Notes: generated by a model from the letters alone, not told the origin. A stretch of DNA of 64,000 bases from Streptococcus parasanguinis (GCA_018377375.1 JAGZZN010000001.1:30147-94146); one strand, 5' to 3'. Shown: positions 8,312 through 17,439, counted from the stretch's first letter. Translations and numbers: made by a program.

Positions 8312-8761
8312 TTAAGATACTGATACCTGGTCTATTTTTTTCTGGGTCGTGATGACAACTTCTTTAAGGCTGGTCCGAGCCATTTCTTTTTCCATGGCGA
8401 TTTGAATAGCTGCGAGCTTGCCGTCTAAGATGTCGTGGATGTTGTGACCAATCGGACAGTCTGGATTGGGATGGTCATGAAAGCCGAATAACTGACCTGT
8501 CGTTCCTAAACATTCTACAGCCCGATAGATATCCAATAAGCTAATCTCGTCGACTGTTTTTGATAGAGTTGCTCCACCTGTCCCACGCGCTACATGAATC
8601 AAGCCTGCCTTCTTTAGCTGAGACAAGGTTTTCCGAATAATTACAGGGTTCACCCCAACGCTTTCTGCTAAAAAATCGCTGGTTACTTTGGTTTTATCCC
8701 CTCGAAGGGCAATCATGATCATGACATGGGTCCCGATGGTAAACCGACTCGAAATTTGCAT
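8312..8761 (-). CDS. Rrf2-family transcriptional regulator
   Basis: A 149-residue Rrf2 protein (MQISSRFTIGTHVMIMIALR). The winged helix covers residues 1-75 (SVGVNPVIIRKTLSQLKKAGLI, then the wing RGTGGATL). Two cysteines (VECLG and NPDCPIG) occupy the area where Rrf2 proteins bind a cofactor, but the three-Cys IscR pattern is absent, so I do not claim an iron-sulfur cluster. It resembles YwnA-type members. Its promoter overlaps an inverted repeat, suggesting autoregulation. It is downstream of a metallophosphoesterase gene but has its own promoter. Confidence 0.85.
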   Translation of the reverse strand: MQISSRFTIGTHVMIMIALRGDKTKVTSDFLAESVGVNPVIIRKTLSQLKKAGLIHVARGTGGATLSKTVDEISLLDIYRAVECLGTTGQLFGFHDHPNPDCPIGHNIHDILDGKLAAIQIAMEKEMARTSLKEVVITTQKKIDQVSVS

Positions 8762-8807
8762 CCTTCATTCCTCTCAATCTAGTCAGCAAAGCATTTTCTT
8801 TCTCTTC

Positions 8808-8843
8808 ATTATACTCTTTTTAGATGTAATGTCAATAGTTACA
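8808..8843 (-). promoter_or_regulatory. Promoter of the Rrf2 gene with overlapping palindrome
   Basis: Minus-strand TTGACA (8835-8830), 16-bp spacer, TATAAT (8813-8808). The -35 box sits inside the inverted repeat TGTAA-N9-TTACA (8825-8843), a plausible operator for the Rrf2 protein. Confidence 0.75.
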
Positions 8844-9686
8844 CTATGAAAAGAAGGTCTGTAACCAAGCATCGATTTCGAGATCATGACCTTCTCTGTG
8901 TTCAATCTCATGAAGAAGCTCATGGTTGTGCGTATGGTGAATGCCATTGACCAAACTCTCATAATAAACTTGGTAGTATGGCAGATGCAAGTCTTTGGCG
9001 AGTTGGAGTTCCCTAGCGACGTCATAATCCACCCGTCTAAAATCAACATCCTTAAGCCCTACTTCATCCAATTCAAGAATAGCGTACATGGCCCGAAGAT
9101 CCTTGCGCAAGTTCTTTTCTAAGAAGAAAGGTTGGCCAATCGAGCCAGGATTGAGGATGAGTTCTCCACCTGAACCATAGCGGAAAAACTGCTGGTGAAT
9201 GTGGCCATAGACTGCGATATCACAGGCAGGATTGGTCACCAAACGGTCGAAATCTTTTTGCTCTCCAATATGGATCAGTTCACGCCCCCAATTCTTATCC
9301 GGCAAGTGGTGGGTAATCCCGATTTTCAAGCCACTCATTTCTCGGTGGACCTGCATAGGCATCTCCTGCATGGCTTCGATTTCTTGGGGGGTGATTTCTT
9401 CGAGAATATATTGGCACTGGCGCATGAGGTAGCGATGGCTCGATCTCTTAGGGTCTAGCATTCCCTTCATGGCTCGCCACATACTATCTTCCCAGTTACC
9501 GAGGACTTTAACCGTAATCGGTAGTTCCTCCAACAAGTCCAAGAGCGCACGTCTACCTGTACCAGGCATTAAGGTATCTCCTAAAAGCCAGTATTCGTCC
9601 ACCTTGGCTCTTTGGCTATCCGCAAGGACCGCCTCCAAAGCGCTCATATTTCCATGGATATCCGAAAGTAAAGCAATTTTCGTCAT
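8844..9686 (-). CDS. Calcineurin-like metallophosphoesterase
   Basis: A 280-residue cytosolic phosphoesterase of the YfcE/Metallophos_2 type. The metal-binding motifs occur in order: LLSDIHGN (D-x-H), LLGDTL (GD), VLGNWED (GN in the H/E position), a central ITHH, and YGHIHQQF (GHxH) near residue 160. The C-terminal ~100 residues extend beyond the minimal fold. The substrate is unknown; relatives hydrolyse phosphodiesters or phosphoproteins. It is divergent from mntH. Confidence 0.85.
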   Translation of the reverse strand: MTKIALLSDIHGNMSALEAVLADSQRAKVDEYWLLGDTLMPGTGRRALLDLLEELPITVKVLGNWEDSMWRAMKGMLDPKRSSHRYLMRQCQYILEEITPQEIEAMQEMPMQVHREMSGLKIGITHHLPDKNWGRELIHIGEQKDFDRLVTNPACDIAVYGHIHQQFFRYGSGGELILNPGSIGQPFFLEKNLRKDLRAMYAILELDEVGLKDVDFRRVDYDVARELQLAKDLHLPYYQVYYESLVNGIHHTHNHELLHEIEHREGHDLEIDAWLQTFFS

Positions 9687-9829
9687 GATCTACTCCTTTC
9701 TTCCATTATAACAGAGCCTCAAAAATCTTTCAGCCTGAAGCAACGATTTATAGGAAGTTCTTTTCTTTCTATTTCTTTGAGTTTCAAAGGATTTTTCACT
9801 AAAAAGGGCAAGAAAACCTCTAATTCTAA

Positions 9830-9857
9830 TGGACAATTATAAATTTTATGCTATAAT
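9830..9857 (+). promoter_or_regulatory. mntH promoter
   Basis: TGGACA (9830-9835), 16-bp spacer, TATAAT (9852-9857) with an upstream TGC (extended -10). The AT-rich segment just downstream (AAAGTGAAATTGAATT) could hold a metalloregulator site, but I cannot confirm one. Confidence 0.7.
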
Positions 9858-9897
9858 TAAAGTGAAATTGAATTATTTCTTAGAAAGAAGGCTCATT

Positions 9898-11244
9898 ATG
9901 AGTTTACAACATATTGAAAGGAAATCTCTTCAAGAAATCAATCAGTCCATCAAGGTGCCAAAAGGAATCTCTTTTTGGAAAAACCTTCTTCTCTTTTCAG
10001 GACCAGGTGGTCTGGTGGCCGTTGGCTATATGGACCCTGGTAACTGGATTACCAGTGTGGTCGGCGGTGCCCAATATCGCTACCTTCTCTTATCGATCGT
10101 TCTCCTCTCTTCTTTGATTGCCATGCAATTGCAACAAATGGCTGGAAAATTAGGGATTGTTCATCGTAAGGATCTAGCTCAAACAACCGCTCATCACCTC
10201 TCTAAATGGCTTCGCTATACCTTATGGGTCGTTATTGAATTAGCCCTTATGGCTACAGACTTAGCCGAAGTTATCGGATCTGGGATCGCTCTCCACCTCC
10301 TTTTTGGATGGCCCTTGCTCTTTTCCATTCTGATCACCATTTTTGACGTCTTCCTCTTATTGGGATTGATGCACCTTGGTTTTCGGAAAATTGAAGCCAT
10401 CGTTTTGACTCTGATCTTAACGATTCTAGTCATCTTTGCCTATCTGGTCTTTCTATCGAAACCAGATATCGGTGGGATCTTTTCCGGCTATCTACCTCAA
10501 AAAGAAGTACTAGGGATCGGGCTTCCAAAAGGAAATGAAGCCTTGACCTTGGCTCTTGGGATTATCGGAGCTACTGTCATGCCCCACAATCTCTACCTTC
10601 ACTCATCCATCTCTCAAACCCGTCGAGTGGACTACAAGGACCAAGCTGATATCAAGCGTGCCGTACGCTTTATGACCTGGGACTCCAATATTGAGTTGGG
10701 CTTGGCCTTTGTCGTCAATTCTCTACTCCTCATCCTTGGGGCTGCTCTCTTCTTTGGACATGGTGATAAGATCGATGCCTTCTCCAGCATGTACAATGCT
10801 CTCAAGGACAACCAAATCGCAGGGGCAATTGCCAGTCCATTCTTGTCGACCCTCTTTGCCATAGCCTTGTTGGCTAGTGGTCAAAACTCGACCATTACGG
10901 GAACGTTGACCGGTCAAATCGTTATGGAAGGCTTCTTGAAATTCCGTCTACCGCAGTGGATGAGACGGCTTATAACCCGGATTTTCGCTCTTATTCCTGT
11001 GATTACTGTAGCTATTTTATTTGGAGATCAAGAGCATGTCTTGGATGACCTCTTGGTCTATTCCCAAGTCTTCCTATCGCTTGCCCTACCGTTCTCCATC
11101 TTTCCTCTGGTATACTTTACCTCTAATAAAGAAATCATGGGAGAACATGTCAACGCCAAATGGAATACCTTATTAGGCTATCTGGTCGCCATCGTCTTAA
11201 CGGTCTTAAATTTCAATTTGATCTACACCACCTTTATCAAATAA
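9898..11244 (+). CDS. mntH: NRAMP-type Mn2+/H+ symporter MntH
   Basis: A 448-residue NRAMP transporter with about 11 membrane helices that imports Mn2+ with protons. The helix-1 metal motif DPGNW (in AVGYMDPGNWITS) and the helix-6 motif GATVMPHNLYLHSS are both intact. I start the protein at 9898 (MSLQHIERKS), after AAAGAAGG, not at 9829, which would lie upstream of the promoter's -10 box. An IS200-type element begins only a few bases after the stop codon and separates the gene from a strong terminator at 12004-12041. Confidence 0.95.
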   Translation: MSLQHIERKSLQEINQSIKVPKGISFWKNLLLFSGPGGLVAVGYMDPGNWITSVVGGAQYRYLLLSIVLLSSLIAMQLQQMAGKLGIVHRKDLAQTTAHHLSKWLRYTLWVVIELALMATDLAEVIGSGIALHLLFGWPLLFSILITIFDVFLLLGLMHLGFRKIEAIVLTLILTILVIFAYLVFLSKPDIGGIFSGYLPQKEVLGIGLPKGNEALTLALGIIGATVMPHNLYLHSSISQTRRVDYKDQADIKRAVRFMTWDSNIELGLAFVVNSLLLILGAALFFGHGDKIDAFSSMYNALKDNQIAGAIASPFLSTLFAIALLASGQNSTITGTLTGQIVMEGFLKFRLPQWMRRLITRIFALIPVITVAILFGDQEHVLDDLLVYSQVFLSLALPFSIFPLVYFTSNKEIMGEHVNAKWNTLLGYLVAIVLTVLNFNLIYTTFIK

Positions 11245-11249
11245 AATCA

Positions 11250-11970
11250 TGACCACCCGTCAAACGGGTGGTTTGTAGCAGGGCTATAAGCCCAGATAAC
11301 TAGCCAGCGCCTAAAGACGCTGGCTTTCACTTTGTTCAAGCCTTATTGCATTTGACTCGTCACAAGCCTCTCAAAGAGGCATATGTACTACTTGCCACTA
11401 TCCCTAAAGGGATCTTCATATTCTTTTACACTCAACTTATCTAAAGCAATATCTTTTCGCTCTTGTTCCTGAATGTATTTCTTTATTGTGGCTTCATTGA
11501 GGCCAACTGTACTTACATAATATCCCTCTGCCCAAAAATGTCGATTCCCAAACTTATATTTCAGATTGGCGTGTTTATCGAACATCATTAGAACACTTTT
11601 ACCTTTTAAATATCCCATGAAACTTGCAACACTAATTCTAGGTGGAATGCTTACCAACATATGAACATGATCTGGCATTAAATGACCTTCGATAATCTCA
11701 ACACCTTTATAACTACATAATCTATGGAATATTTCTCCCAAACTACTTCGATATTGATTATAGAGCACTTTTCGTCTATACTTAGGGGTGAACACAATGT
11801 GATATTTACACATCCATTTTGTGTGTGATAAACTATGTGCTTTTTGAGCCATATTTTTCTCCTTTCGCTTTACAATTGGCTTGAACACCTTAATTGTATC
11901 GCGTTTGTAGCTTTTTTGGTATAACCTTCGATGCGCACCCGCATAGCGGGTGGTTTTTTTGTCTCGCACC
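11250..11970 (-). mobile_element. IS200/IS605-family insertion sequence (IS200 type)
   Basis: About 720 bp with a single transposase gene and no tnpB. Read in the tnpA direction, both ends carry a subterminal hairpin beginning AAACCACCCG (left CCACCCGC/GCGGGTG at about 11942-11955; right CCACCCGT/ACGGGTGG at 11254-11272). These are the hairpins that IS200-type TnpA recognises in single-stranded DNA. Exact ends cannot be fixed by eye, because these elements have no inverted repeats or target duplications. It sits between mntH and the putative mntH terminator. Confidence 0.8.
11388..11852 (-). CDS. tnpA: IS200-type transposase (HUH, Y1)
   Basis: A 154-residue single-strand DNA transposase. The HUH motif is in MPDHVHMLV (residues 62-64) and the catalytic tyrosine is in ATIKKYIQEQ (Tyr126). 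Length and motifs are intact, so the element may still be active. The start at 11852 (MAQKAHSLSH) follows AAAGGAG. The frame is open further upstream, but that extension covers the left-end hairpin and has no ribosome binding site. Confidence 0.93.
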   Translation of the reverse strand: MAQKAHSLSHTKWMCKYHIVFTPKYRRKVLYNQYRSSLGEIFHRLCSYKGVEIIEGHLMPDHVHMLVSIPPRISVASFMGYLKGKSVLMMFDKHANLKYKFGNRHFWAEGYYVSTVGLNEATIKKYIQEQERKDIALDKLSVKEYEDPFRDSGK

Positions 11971-12003
11971 TAACGGAGCGAGACGGACTGAAAGTCACAT
12001 AAT

Positions 12004-12041
12004 AAAGAAACCAGCACTTTTATTCGTGCTGGTTTCTTTTT
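12004..12041 (+). terminator. Strong terminator, probably the original mntH terminator
   Basis: A perfect 14-bp stem AAAGAAACCAGCAC / GTGCTGGTTTCTTT with an 8-base loop and T-run. The first gene upstream on the plus strand is mntH, now separated from it by the insertion sequence. Confidence 0.85.
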
Positions 12042-12204
12042 GTTTGACACTTTTCCTAAAAATTTCCTGACCATTTTTTTAGGAGGGAATTATTTTAAAT
12101 CACTAATTATTGTGAGATTTTCACAAAATCTTGTCAGAGCCCGTCATTCATAAATTTGTAAAATTTTTGCACACTTTCCGTTATCTGTACAAAAATGAGA
12201 ATTA

Positions 12205-12233
12205 TTGTCTAATTTATATTTTTGGAGTATAAT
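12205..12233 (+). promoter_or_regulatory. Promoter of the TetR gene at 12327
   Basis: TTGTCT (12205-12210), 17-bp spacer, TATAAT (12228-12233). An AT-rich leader of about 85 bases follows. Nothing else recognisable lies between the terminator at 12041 and this promoter. Confidence 0.7.
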
Positions 12234-12326
12234 GCTATTTGTTAGTGTCGTGAAATTATTTAACCTATAAATTATTTCAATATCAAATAAATAGAAACAG
12301 ATTTATACAACTATAGAAAGGAACAT

Positions 12327-12869
12327 ATGGTACGCCAAAGACAAACAACAACCAAGTCAGACTTACGGAATGCACTCTCGAAACTGCTCTTACAACAACC
12401 TTTTGACAGCATCACTATTCGACAATTAACCGAAACCGCTGGAATTAACCGCGGGACCTTCTATCTGCATTATGTTGATAAATACGACATGTTTGAGCAA
12501 ATGAAAATGGACATGATGCAAGAATTGGATAGCCTCTTCGTTGAAGGAAGTCCTGTCAAGGTAAACTTTCTCAATGTGTTGACCGCTATTAAAGAGAATT
12601 ATGATTTTATATATGCATTGTCACAATCCTGTTGCTCGGACTTTAGTAAATTGGTAAGAAGTTTTACCCTTCATGCATTGGACGATACTCCCCACGCTAA
12701 AGAACACATCATTTCAGACTTTCAAGTTCCATACAAGTATGGTCTAGAAATTTTCATCGCTACGATCGAATCTGTAATTGTTACCTGGTTAGAATCGGGT
12801 GCGAAAGAGGACCCCATTGAAATTGGAACGATCATTCTCAGTGTCTGCGACTTTGCTAGCTGGAACTAA
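12327..12869 (+). CDS. TetR-family regulator, Firmicutes C-terminal type
   Basis: A 180-residue regulator with an N-terminal TetR helix-turn-helix (LRNALSKLLLQQPFDSITIRQLTETAGINRGTFYLHYVDKYDMF, residues 11-55). The C-terminal half has the look of the TetR_C_33 group found in Firmicutes. It stands alone between the IS element and the convergent tehB, so no target is evident. The ribosome binding site AAAGGAAC precedes the ATG. A terminator follows at once. Confidence 0.82.
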   Translation: MVRQRQTTTKSDLRNALSKLLLQQPFDSITIRQLTETAGINRGTFYLHYVDKYDMFEQMKMDMMQELDSLFVEGSPVKVNFLNVLTAIKENYDFIYALSQSCCSDFSKLVRSFTLHALDDTPHAKEHIISDFQVPYKYGLEIFIATIESVIVTWLESGAKEDPIEIGTIILSVCDFASWN

Positions 12870-12876
12870 ATCCCCC

Positions 12877-12908
12877 AACCTTTTCCTACCCTTCTGGAGA
12901 AGGTTTTT
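12877..12908 (+). terminator. Terminator after the TetR gene
   Basis: AACCTTTTCC ... GGAGAAGGTT with one mismatch, followed by TTTTTC. It is 8 bases past the stop codon. Confidence 0.75.
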
Positions 12909-12969
12909 CTTTTGGCAAATGAAAAAAGATCTGATCACCTTGTTCAACTTGTTTGTAAGAAAGCAAAAA

Positions 12970-13285
12970 GGCAGGATCCTAACATCCTGTTTTTAAAATG
13001 TAGACAGACTACTTTAAAGTAAAATAAGTTAAGCGATTTTGCAAAAAAAAAATAAAAATGAGTTCCAATTTTTAAATCGATTCAAGAAAATACCGAAACT
13101 TTCCGCTGTGAGAAAAGTGCCTGAAACAATAACGTTTCAGGCACTCGGGAGTTTTGAGACCCTAGGCTCAAAACTAAGTCTTGGAACTTCGAAGAAGTTC
13201 GCTGACGTCCGTACTCACCTAAGGAAAGTTTTTTATATGACTTTGTCTTCAATCTGAAGGCAGGATCTTAACATCCTGCTTTTTC
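12970..13285 (+). repeat. Structured 132-bp repeat, copy 1, between two near-identical hairpins
   Basis: The core is 13098-13229. It has a closing stem ACTTTCC..GTGAG / CTCAC..GGAAAGT and three inner hairpins: GTGCCTGAAAC/GTTTCAGGCAC, AGTTTTGAG/CTCAAAACT and GAACTTC/GAAGTTC. About 75 bases upstream also resemble the flank of copy 4 (AAGCGATTTTG... to ..ATACCGAAAC). The unit is bounded by two almost identical terminator hairpins, GGCAGGATCCTAACATCCTG (12970-12989) and GGCAGGATCTTAACATCCTG (13259-13278). The second would terminate tehB on the minus strand. No open reading frame. Confidence 0.85.
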
Positions 13286-13286
13286 T

Positions 13287-14147
13287 TTATTTTTTCTTTG
13301 CCAACATGGTTGCAAATCGAAGTTGAATCCTATGGCCATTCTCATCTCGACGATGGAGATGGCCTGGATTTTCATTGTACTTGACCAATTCCCAATCCTT
13401 GTAATACTCTGCCAATTCTCCTTCTTTAAAGGTGAACGAGAAGGGCATATGGCAAGGATAATCTTCCGTATCCATGGCACAGACAATGAGATTGTAGCCC
13501 CCTGGATTGGTATGCTCTTGCATATTGCGGATAATCGCTGGAATCCGATCAGCCTCTAAAAACATGAAGACAACAGTTGATACGATGAAGTCATAGTTTT
13601 GAGTAAGAGCTGCAGCATTAATATCATAGAGTCCCACTGGCATCTCTAGATCTTCCTCAGCGACAATACTTTGTAAGATCTCAAGTGCCAGCTCATTTTG
13701 ATCCACTGCTGTCACGTCAAAGCCATGTTGGGCCAAAAAGAGGGCGTTGCGTCCTTGCCCGCATCCTAGATCCAATGCCTTTCCAGCTGGGACAATTCCC
13801 ACTGCTTCTAGCACTTCTGAATGGACAGGATTGGTGTTGTATTTTTTGGGGAAATAGTCTTTTGGCTCACAGTAAAATTCTAGGTACCACTCCACATCGT
13901 CCGTCGCTGCTTCCACACGGTGCCAGGCCTGGGGCTCAGCCATGGGGTTTTCTGCTCCTGCTTCAAAGAGGTGGCTCGCGATTTCTTCCCCCTCTTCGGT
14001 CAATTCAATAAATCGTAACTGACCTTTTAAAACTGTAATCTTCCCCCAGGTTCCTACCTTGGTATTGTGCTTTCTTTGAAGAGCTTCTGGCATGGTATCC
14101 TTGGTCCAGATAGGCATGCGCTTGTATGCGATCAAATTTTGTGTCAT
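13287..14147 (-). CDS. tehB: TehB-type SAM methyltransferase with N-terminal cupin-like domain
   Basis: A 286-residue protein. The N-terminal ~90 residues match the DUF1971-like (TehB N-terminal) domain (MPIWTKDTMPEALQRKHNTKVGTWGKI). The C-terminal TehB methyltransferase carries SAM motif I (ALDLGCGQGRN, about residue 124) and ends QLRFATMLAKKK. TehB proteins methylate tellurite and related oxyanions and give tellurite resistance in some bacteria; the natural role in streptococci is uncertain. It lies downstream of smpB, as in related genomes. Confidence 0.9.
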   Translation of the reverse strand: MTQNLIAYKRMPIWTKDTMPEALQRKHNTKVGTWGKITVLKGQLRFIELTEEGEEIASHLFEAGAENPMAEPQAWHRVEAATDDVEWYLEFYCEPKDYFPKKYNTNPVHSEVLEAVGIVPAGKALDLGCGQGRNALFLAQHGFDVTAVDQNELALEILQSIVAEEDLEMPVGLYDINAAALTQNYDFIVSTVVFMFLEADRIPAIIRNMQEHTNPGGYNLIVCAMDTEDYPCHMPFSFTFKEGELAEYYKDWELVKYNENPGHLHRRDENGHRIQLRFATMLAKKK

Positions 14148-14277
14148 GCTGCTTCTCCTTTTTCTTTCACTACCCTTATCATACAGAAAAAAGCCCCTTT
14201 TTACAAGTTGGAAAAAGGAGAGCCCATCTCTAAGAAAAAAGACAGATCTGAAACGAGTTTCAAAACTGCCTTATTCT

Positions 14278-14745
14278 TTAACGTGTATTGTATTGTTTCA
14301 TGACCCGCGCGATGTCGCGGTTTTGTTCCCGACGCTTGATGGATTCACGCTTGTCATAATCATGTTTCCCTTTAGCGAGCCCCAAAAGCAATTTGGCAAA
14401 GCCATCCTTGAGATAGACCTTCAAAGGCACCAAGGTCATTCCGGTCCCTTTGGTGTCTTGGTCCAGCTTTTGGATTTGCTTTTTATGAAGCAGGAGCTTG
14501 CGACGACGGTCTGGATCTTGGTTCCAGATATTCCCTTCTTCGTAAGGAGCAATGTGGACATTGCTAAGCCAAACTTCTCCATTTTTTACTTGTGCAAAGC
14601 CATCTTTCAAGTTAATGCGTGCTGCACGGACACTTTTGATCTCTGTCCCCGTCAGCACCATTCCTGCTTCAATCGTATCCACGATGGTGTAGTCATGTCT
14701 CGCCTTTTTATTTTGAGCGACTACCTTTCCTTCGCCCTTTGCCAT
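14278..14745 (-). CDS. smpB: SsrA-binding protein
   Basis: A 155-residue partner of tmRNA in trans-translation rescue of stalled ribosomes. The OB-fold features are clear: [28 protein letters not shown] at the N-terminus and the basic tail [24 protein letters not shown]. The gene overlaps the last 38 bases of rnr and shares its transcript. RNase R degrades mRNA in trans-translation, so the pair is functionally linked. Confidence 0.97.
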   Translation of the reverse strand: MAKGEGKVVAQNKKARHDYTIVDTIEAGMVLTGTEIKSVRAARINLKDGFAQVKNGEVWLSNVHIAPYEEGNIWNQDPDRRRKLLLHKKQIQKLDQDTKGTGMTLVPLKVYLKDGFAKLLLGLAKGKHDYDKRESIKRREQNRDIARVMKQYNTR

Positions 14746-17068
14746 GTTTAGCTCCTTTCTTTGCTACTTCCTTGTAAAATGGTTTCTTCCCTTTTTTCTT
14801 TTTGGTTTTAGAGGAAGAATCTTTCCGCTTGTCATCTTTTCTAGTGGTTGATCCCTTAGAAACTTTTTTGTCCTTGCGTCTGCGATCCCGGCGGTTGCCA
14901 TCTCGGTCACGTCCTTTAGACTTGAGGCCTTTTTCAACGACATCCCATTCACTTGGAATATAAGAGAAATCAATCTCTCCTGTCATCTTGTCGGCTCTTT
15001 CTACCTTGATCCGGATTTGCTGACCGACACGGAAGGTCACTCCCGATTTTTCTCCGCGAAGGGTTAGATCCCGTTCGTTAAAATGGTAGAATTCAGGAAG
15101 ATTGGTAATATGGATCAAGCCTTCAACCGTATTTGGCAACTCCACAAAGAGGCCAAATTTTACCACACTGGAAACCACGGCATCGTACTCTTCCCCAACA
15201 TAGTCTTCCATGTATTCTGCCTTCTTCATAGCCTCTACTTCGCGCTCCGCATCAATAGCCCGGCGTTCCCGACTAGAGGATTGGCTGGCAATGTCTGGAA
15301 GGACTTGTTCAAAGTGTTCAGCCACATCTTGAGATTTTCCGTACTCGCGCACCATTCGGTGAACCATCAGGTCCGGATACCGACGGATGGGACTGGTAAA
15401 GTGGGTATAATACTCAGCAGCAAGCCCATAGTGGCCATGGTTATGCTCTGAGTAGCGAGCCTGTTGCATCGAGCGCAACAACATCATCGAAAGGACATCT
15501 GCATAGGGTTCCCCTTCGACCTTGCGCATAATTTCTTGCAGGGCTTCTTGGCTCATCTCACTAGCCGTTCCGTAGATTTGGATCCCAAAGCTGGAAGCAT
15601 AATCGATAAACTTCTGTACTTTTTCTGCCTTTGGATCTTCGTGGATCCGGTAGATGAACGGCAGTTTCAGTCGTGTAAAGTGCTCCGCCACTGTTTCATT
15701 GGCAATCAGCATAAAGGACTCGATCATCCGCTCGGCAATTCCTCTTTGGCGAAGGACAATGTCGACCGGTTTTCCTTCTTTATTGACCAGGATTTTAGCC
15801 TCATTGGTATCAAAATTAAGGGCTCCACGGCGAATCCGCATGCTTTCTAGAATGCCATGCAAGGTGGCCATTTGATGAATACTTGGAACAATTTTCTTAA
15901 AGGTTTGAGCCTTTTCTTCGTCGCCTGCTAAGATATCATTGACGTCGCTATAGGTCATTCGGAAGGTTGTATTGATCACTGTTTGGGTAATGGTATGCTT
16001 GACGACCTTGCCATGTGGATCAATCTCCATGATGGCAGACTGGGTCAGGCGGTCCACATTCGGATTCAAAGAACAGATCCCATTGGAGAGACGCTCTGGT
16101 AACATGGGTACTACTCGGTCGGTCACATAGACAGAGGTAGCACGATTTAGAGCTTCCTTGTCGAGTGCTGAACCTTCCTGAACGTAATAAGAGACATCTG
16201 CGATGTGAACACCCAGCTCAAAGTTGCCGTTCTTGAGTAGCTTGATATGGACCGCATCGTCCAAGTCTTTGGCATCTGCTCCGTCGATGGTAAAGGTGAT
16301 CTCCTCTCGCAGATCCAAGCGTCCTTCTAAATCCTTTGCAGACGGTGCATCTGGAACCTGCTCAGCCTCTTTCAGCACTTCTTCTGGAAATTCTGAGACA
16401 ATGTCCATGGATTCTAAGACTTCCAAGACATCGATTCCTGGATCTGTTACATGACCGACCACATCCCGCACAGTCGCCACAAAATAATTGTGTTTGCGGC
16501 TCGGGTATTGATCAATTTCGACCTTGAGGATTTCGGTACCTTCCAATTGGATGGCTGGCTTCTTCACATAGATCAGCTGGCTGATTTTTTGATTTTTCGA
16601 ACGAATGTAGCCGGCATATTTGGGCTTTTCCTCATCCAGAACAATTTGTCCAACAACCGTTTTGACGCTATGATCCAAGACATCAATAATCTTCGCTTCT
16701 GCTGCCGTTCCTTTGTTTCGGTCTGCTACCTTGGTAATGACGATCTCAACAGTATCCCCATCGATGGCGTGGTTGACATCATTTCGACCAACAAAGAGGT
16801 CCTCTTCTTCGCCTTCTAAACTGACAAAGCCAAAGCCATTTTTATGGGCATGAAAGATCCCCTTGAGGGTAATGGCTGGGGCCTTCTTTTGAGCCAAACG
16901 AAGAGAGCCATCATCCTCGAATTTCAACTCATGACGGCGTTCCATCAGAGAGATGGTTTTGACCAAGTCACGAAAATCCTTAGATCCTTCTTTTCCTAGA
17001 GCTGCTGCCAGATCATTGATCTGGGCTTTGTCATGCTCTTGTAAATATTCTTTAATACTTGTTTTCAT
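14708..17068 (-). CDS. rnr: Ribonuclease R
   Basis: A 786-residue 3'-5' exoribonuclease of the RNB family. In order: an N-terminal winged helix (residues 1-60), cold-shock domains, the RNB catalytic domain with [16 protein letters not shown] (catalytic aspartates, about residues 260-275), an S1 domain ([27 protein letters not shown]) near residue 640, and a very basic Lys/Arg-rich tail. The start at 17068 matches family N-termini. Its Shine-Dalgarno AAAAGGAGG lies 23 bases upstream, but a small hairpin between them shortens the effective distance. It is preceded by a terminator after secG, so some independent transcription is likely. Confidence 0.95.
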   Translation of the reverse strand: MKTSIKEYLQEHDKAQINDLAAALGKEGSKDFRDLVKTISLMERRHELKFEDDGSLRLAQKKAPAITLKGIFHAHKNGFGFVSLEGEEEDLFVGRNDVNHAIDGDTVEIVITKVADRNKGTAAEAKIIDVLDHSVKTVVGQIVLDEEKPKYAGYIRSKNQKISQLIYVKKPAIQLEGTEILKVEIDQYPSRKHNYFVATVRDVVGHVTDPGIDVLEVLESMDIVSEFPEEVLKEAEQVPDAPSAKDLEGRLDLREEITFTIDGADAKDLDDAVHIKLLKNGNFELGVHIADVSYYVQEGSALDKEALNRATSVYVTDRVVPMLPERLSNGICSLNPNVDRLTQSAIMEIDPHGKVVKHTITQTVINTTFRMTYSDVNDILAGDEEKAQTFKKIVPSIHQMATLHGILESMRIRRGALNFDTNEAKILVNKEGKPVDIVLRQRGIAERMIESFMLIANETVAEHFTRLKLPFIYRIHEDPKAEKVQKFIDYASSFGIQIYGTASEMSQEALQEIMRKVEGEPYADVLSMMLLRSMQQARYSEHNHGHYGLAAEYYTHFTSPIRRYPDLMVHRMVREYGKSQDVAEHFEQVLPDIASQSSSRERRAIDAEREVEAMKKAEYMEDYVGEEYDAVVSSVVKFGLFVELPNTVEGLIHITNLPEFYHFNERDLTLRGEKSGVTFRVGQQIRIKVERADKMTGEIDFSYIPSEWDVVEKGLKSKGRDRDGNRRDRRRKDKKVSKGSTTRKDDKRKDSSSKTKKKKGKKPFYKEVAKKGAKHGKGRRKGSRSK

Positions 17069-17078
17069 GAATGTATTT

Positions 17079-17100
17079 GCTGGTTATCCAGCCTCCTTTT
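17079..17100 (-). promoter_or_regulatory. rnr Shine-Dalgarno separated from start by a hairpin
   Basis: AAAAGGAGG (17100-17092) is followed by GCTGGATAACCAGC (17092-17079), a 5-bp stem with a 4-base loop, then ten bases to the ATG. Without folding, the spacing is too long for efficient initiation. With the hairpin formed it becomes near normal. Confidence 0.6.
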
Positions 17101-17131
17101 TTCTATCTAAATGTGTCTTTGTTTTGCAAAA

Positions 17132-17163
17132 TAAAAATAGGCAAAGACATTGTCTGAGCCTAT
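17132..17163 (-). terminator. secG terminator
   Basis: Minus-strand ATAGGC-TC-AGAC-AAT-GTCT-TT-GCCTAT followed by TTTTA, immediately after the secG stop. Confidence 0.8.
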
Positions 17164-17164
17164 C

Positions 17165-17404
17165 TTATCTACTAGAAAGTACCATTAAGATCATCGCGAT
17201 CAATAACCAAAAGAAGATCATAATAGCTGTTAAACGCTGCATCACGGCTTCAAACCCGCGCGCTTTTGAACGTTCAAACAAGTCATTTGAGCTTGCGTCA
17301 AAGACGTTGCTCGATTGGTTTTTTGTTGGTTGCATAAAAATTGCGATAATAATCAATACTGATAATACTAGTAAAATAGTTGTTAATGCTCCGCTCATAT
17401 TCAA
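17165..17404 (-). CDS. secG: Preprotein translocase subunit SecG
   Basis: A 79-residue membrane protein with two helices (ALTTILLVLSVLIIIAIFMQP and QRLTAIMIFFWLLIAMILMVL) joined by a polar loop (SSNVFDASSNDLFERSKARGFE), the normal SecG topology. It is an accessory subunit of the SecYEG channel. It follows rpmG by about 35 bases, as in other streptococci. Confidence 0.93.
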   Translation of the reverse strand: MNMSGALTTILLVLSVLIIIAIFMQPTKNQSSNVFDASSNDLFERSKARGFEAVMQRLTAIMIFFWLLIAMILMVLSSR

Positions 17405-17439
17405 AACTCCTTAAAATCCTCACTATTATACCATGAAAA

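Noticed and set aside
9858..9897. A manganese-regulator operator downstream of the mntH promoter.
   Set aside because: The region is AT-rich with only a vague resemblance to MntR/SloR sites; the evidence is too weak to list as a feature.
11853..11969. N-terminal extension of the transposase to 11969.
   Set aside because: It crosses the left-end hairpin, has no ribosome binding site, and the known family length begins at 11852.
11250..11970. The IS considered as an IS605 element with tnpB and an omega-RNA.
   Set aside because: There is only one gene and about 720 bp; no tnpB frame or guide-RNA-like 3' extension exists.
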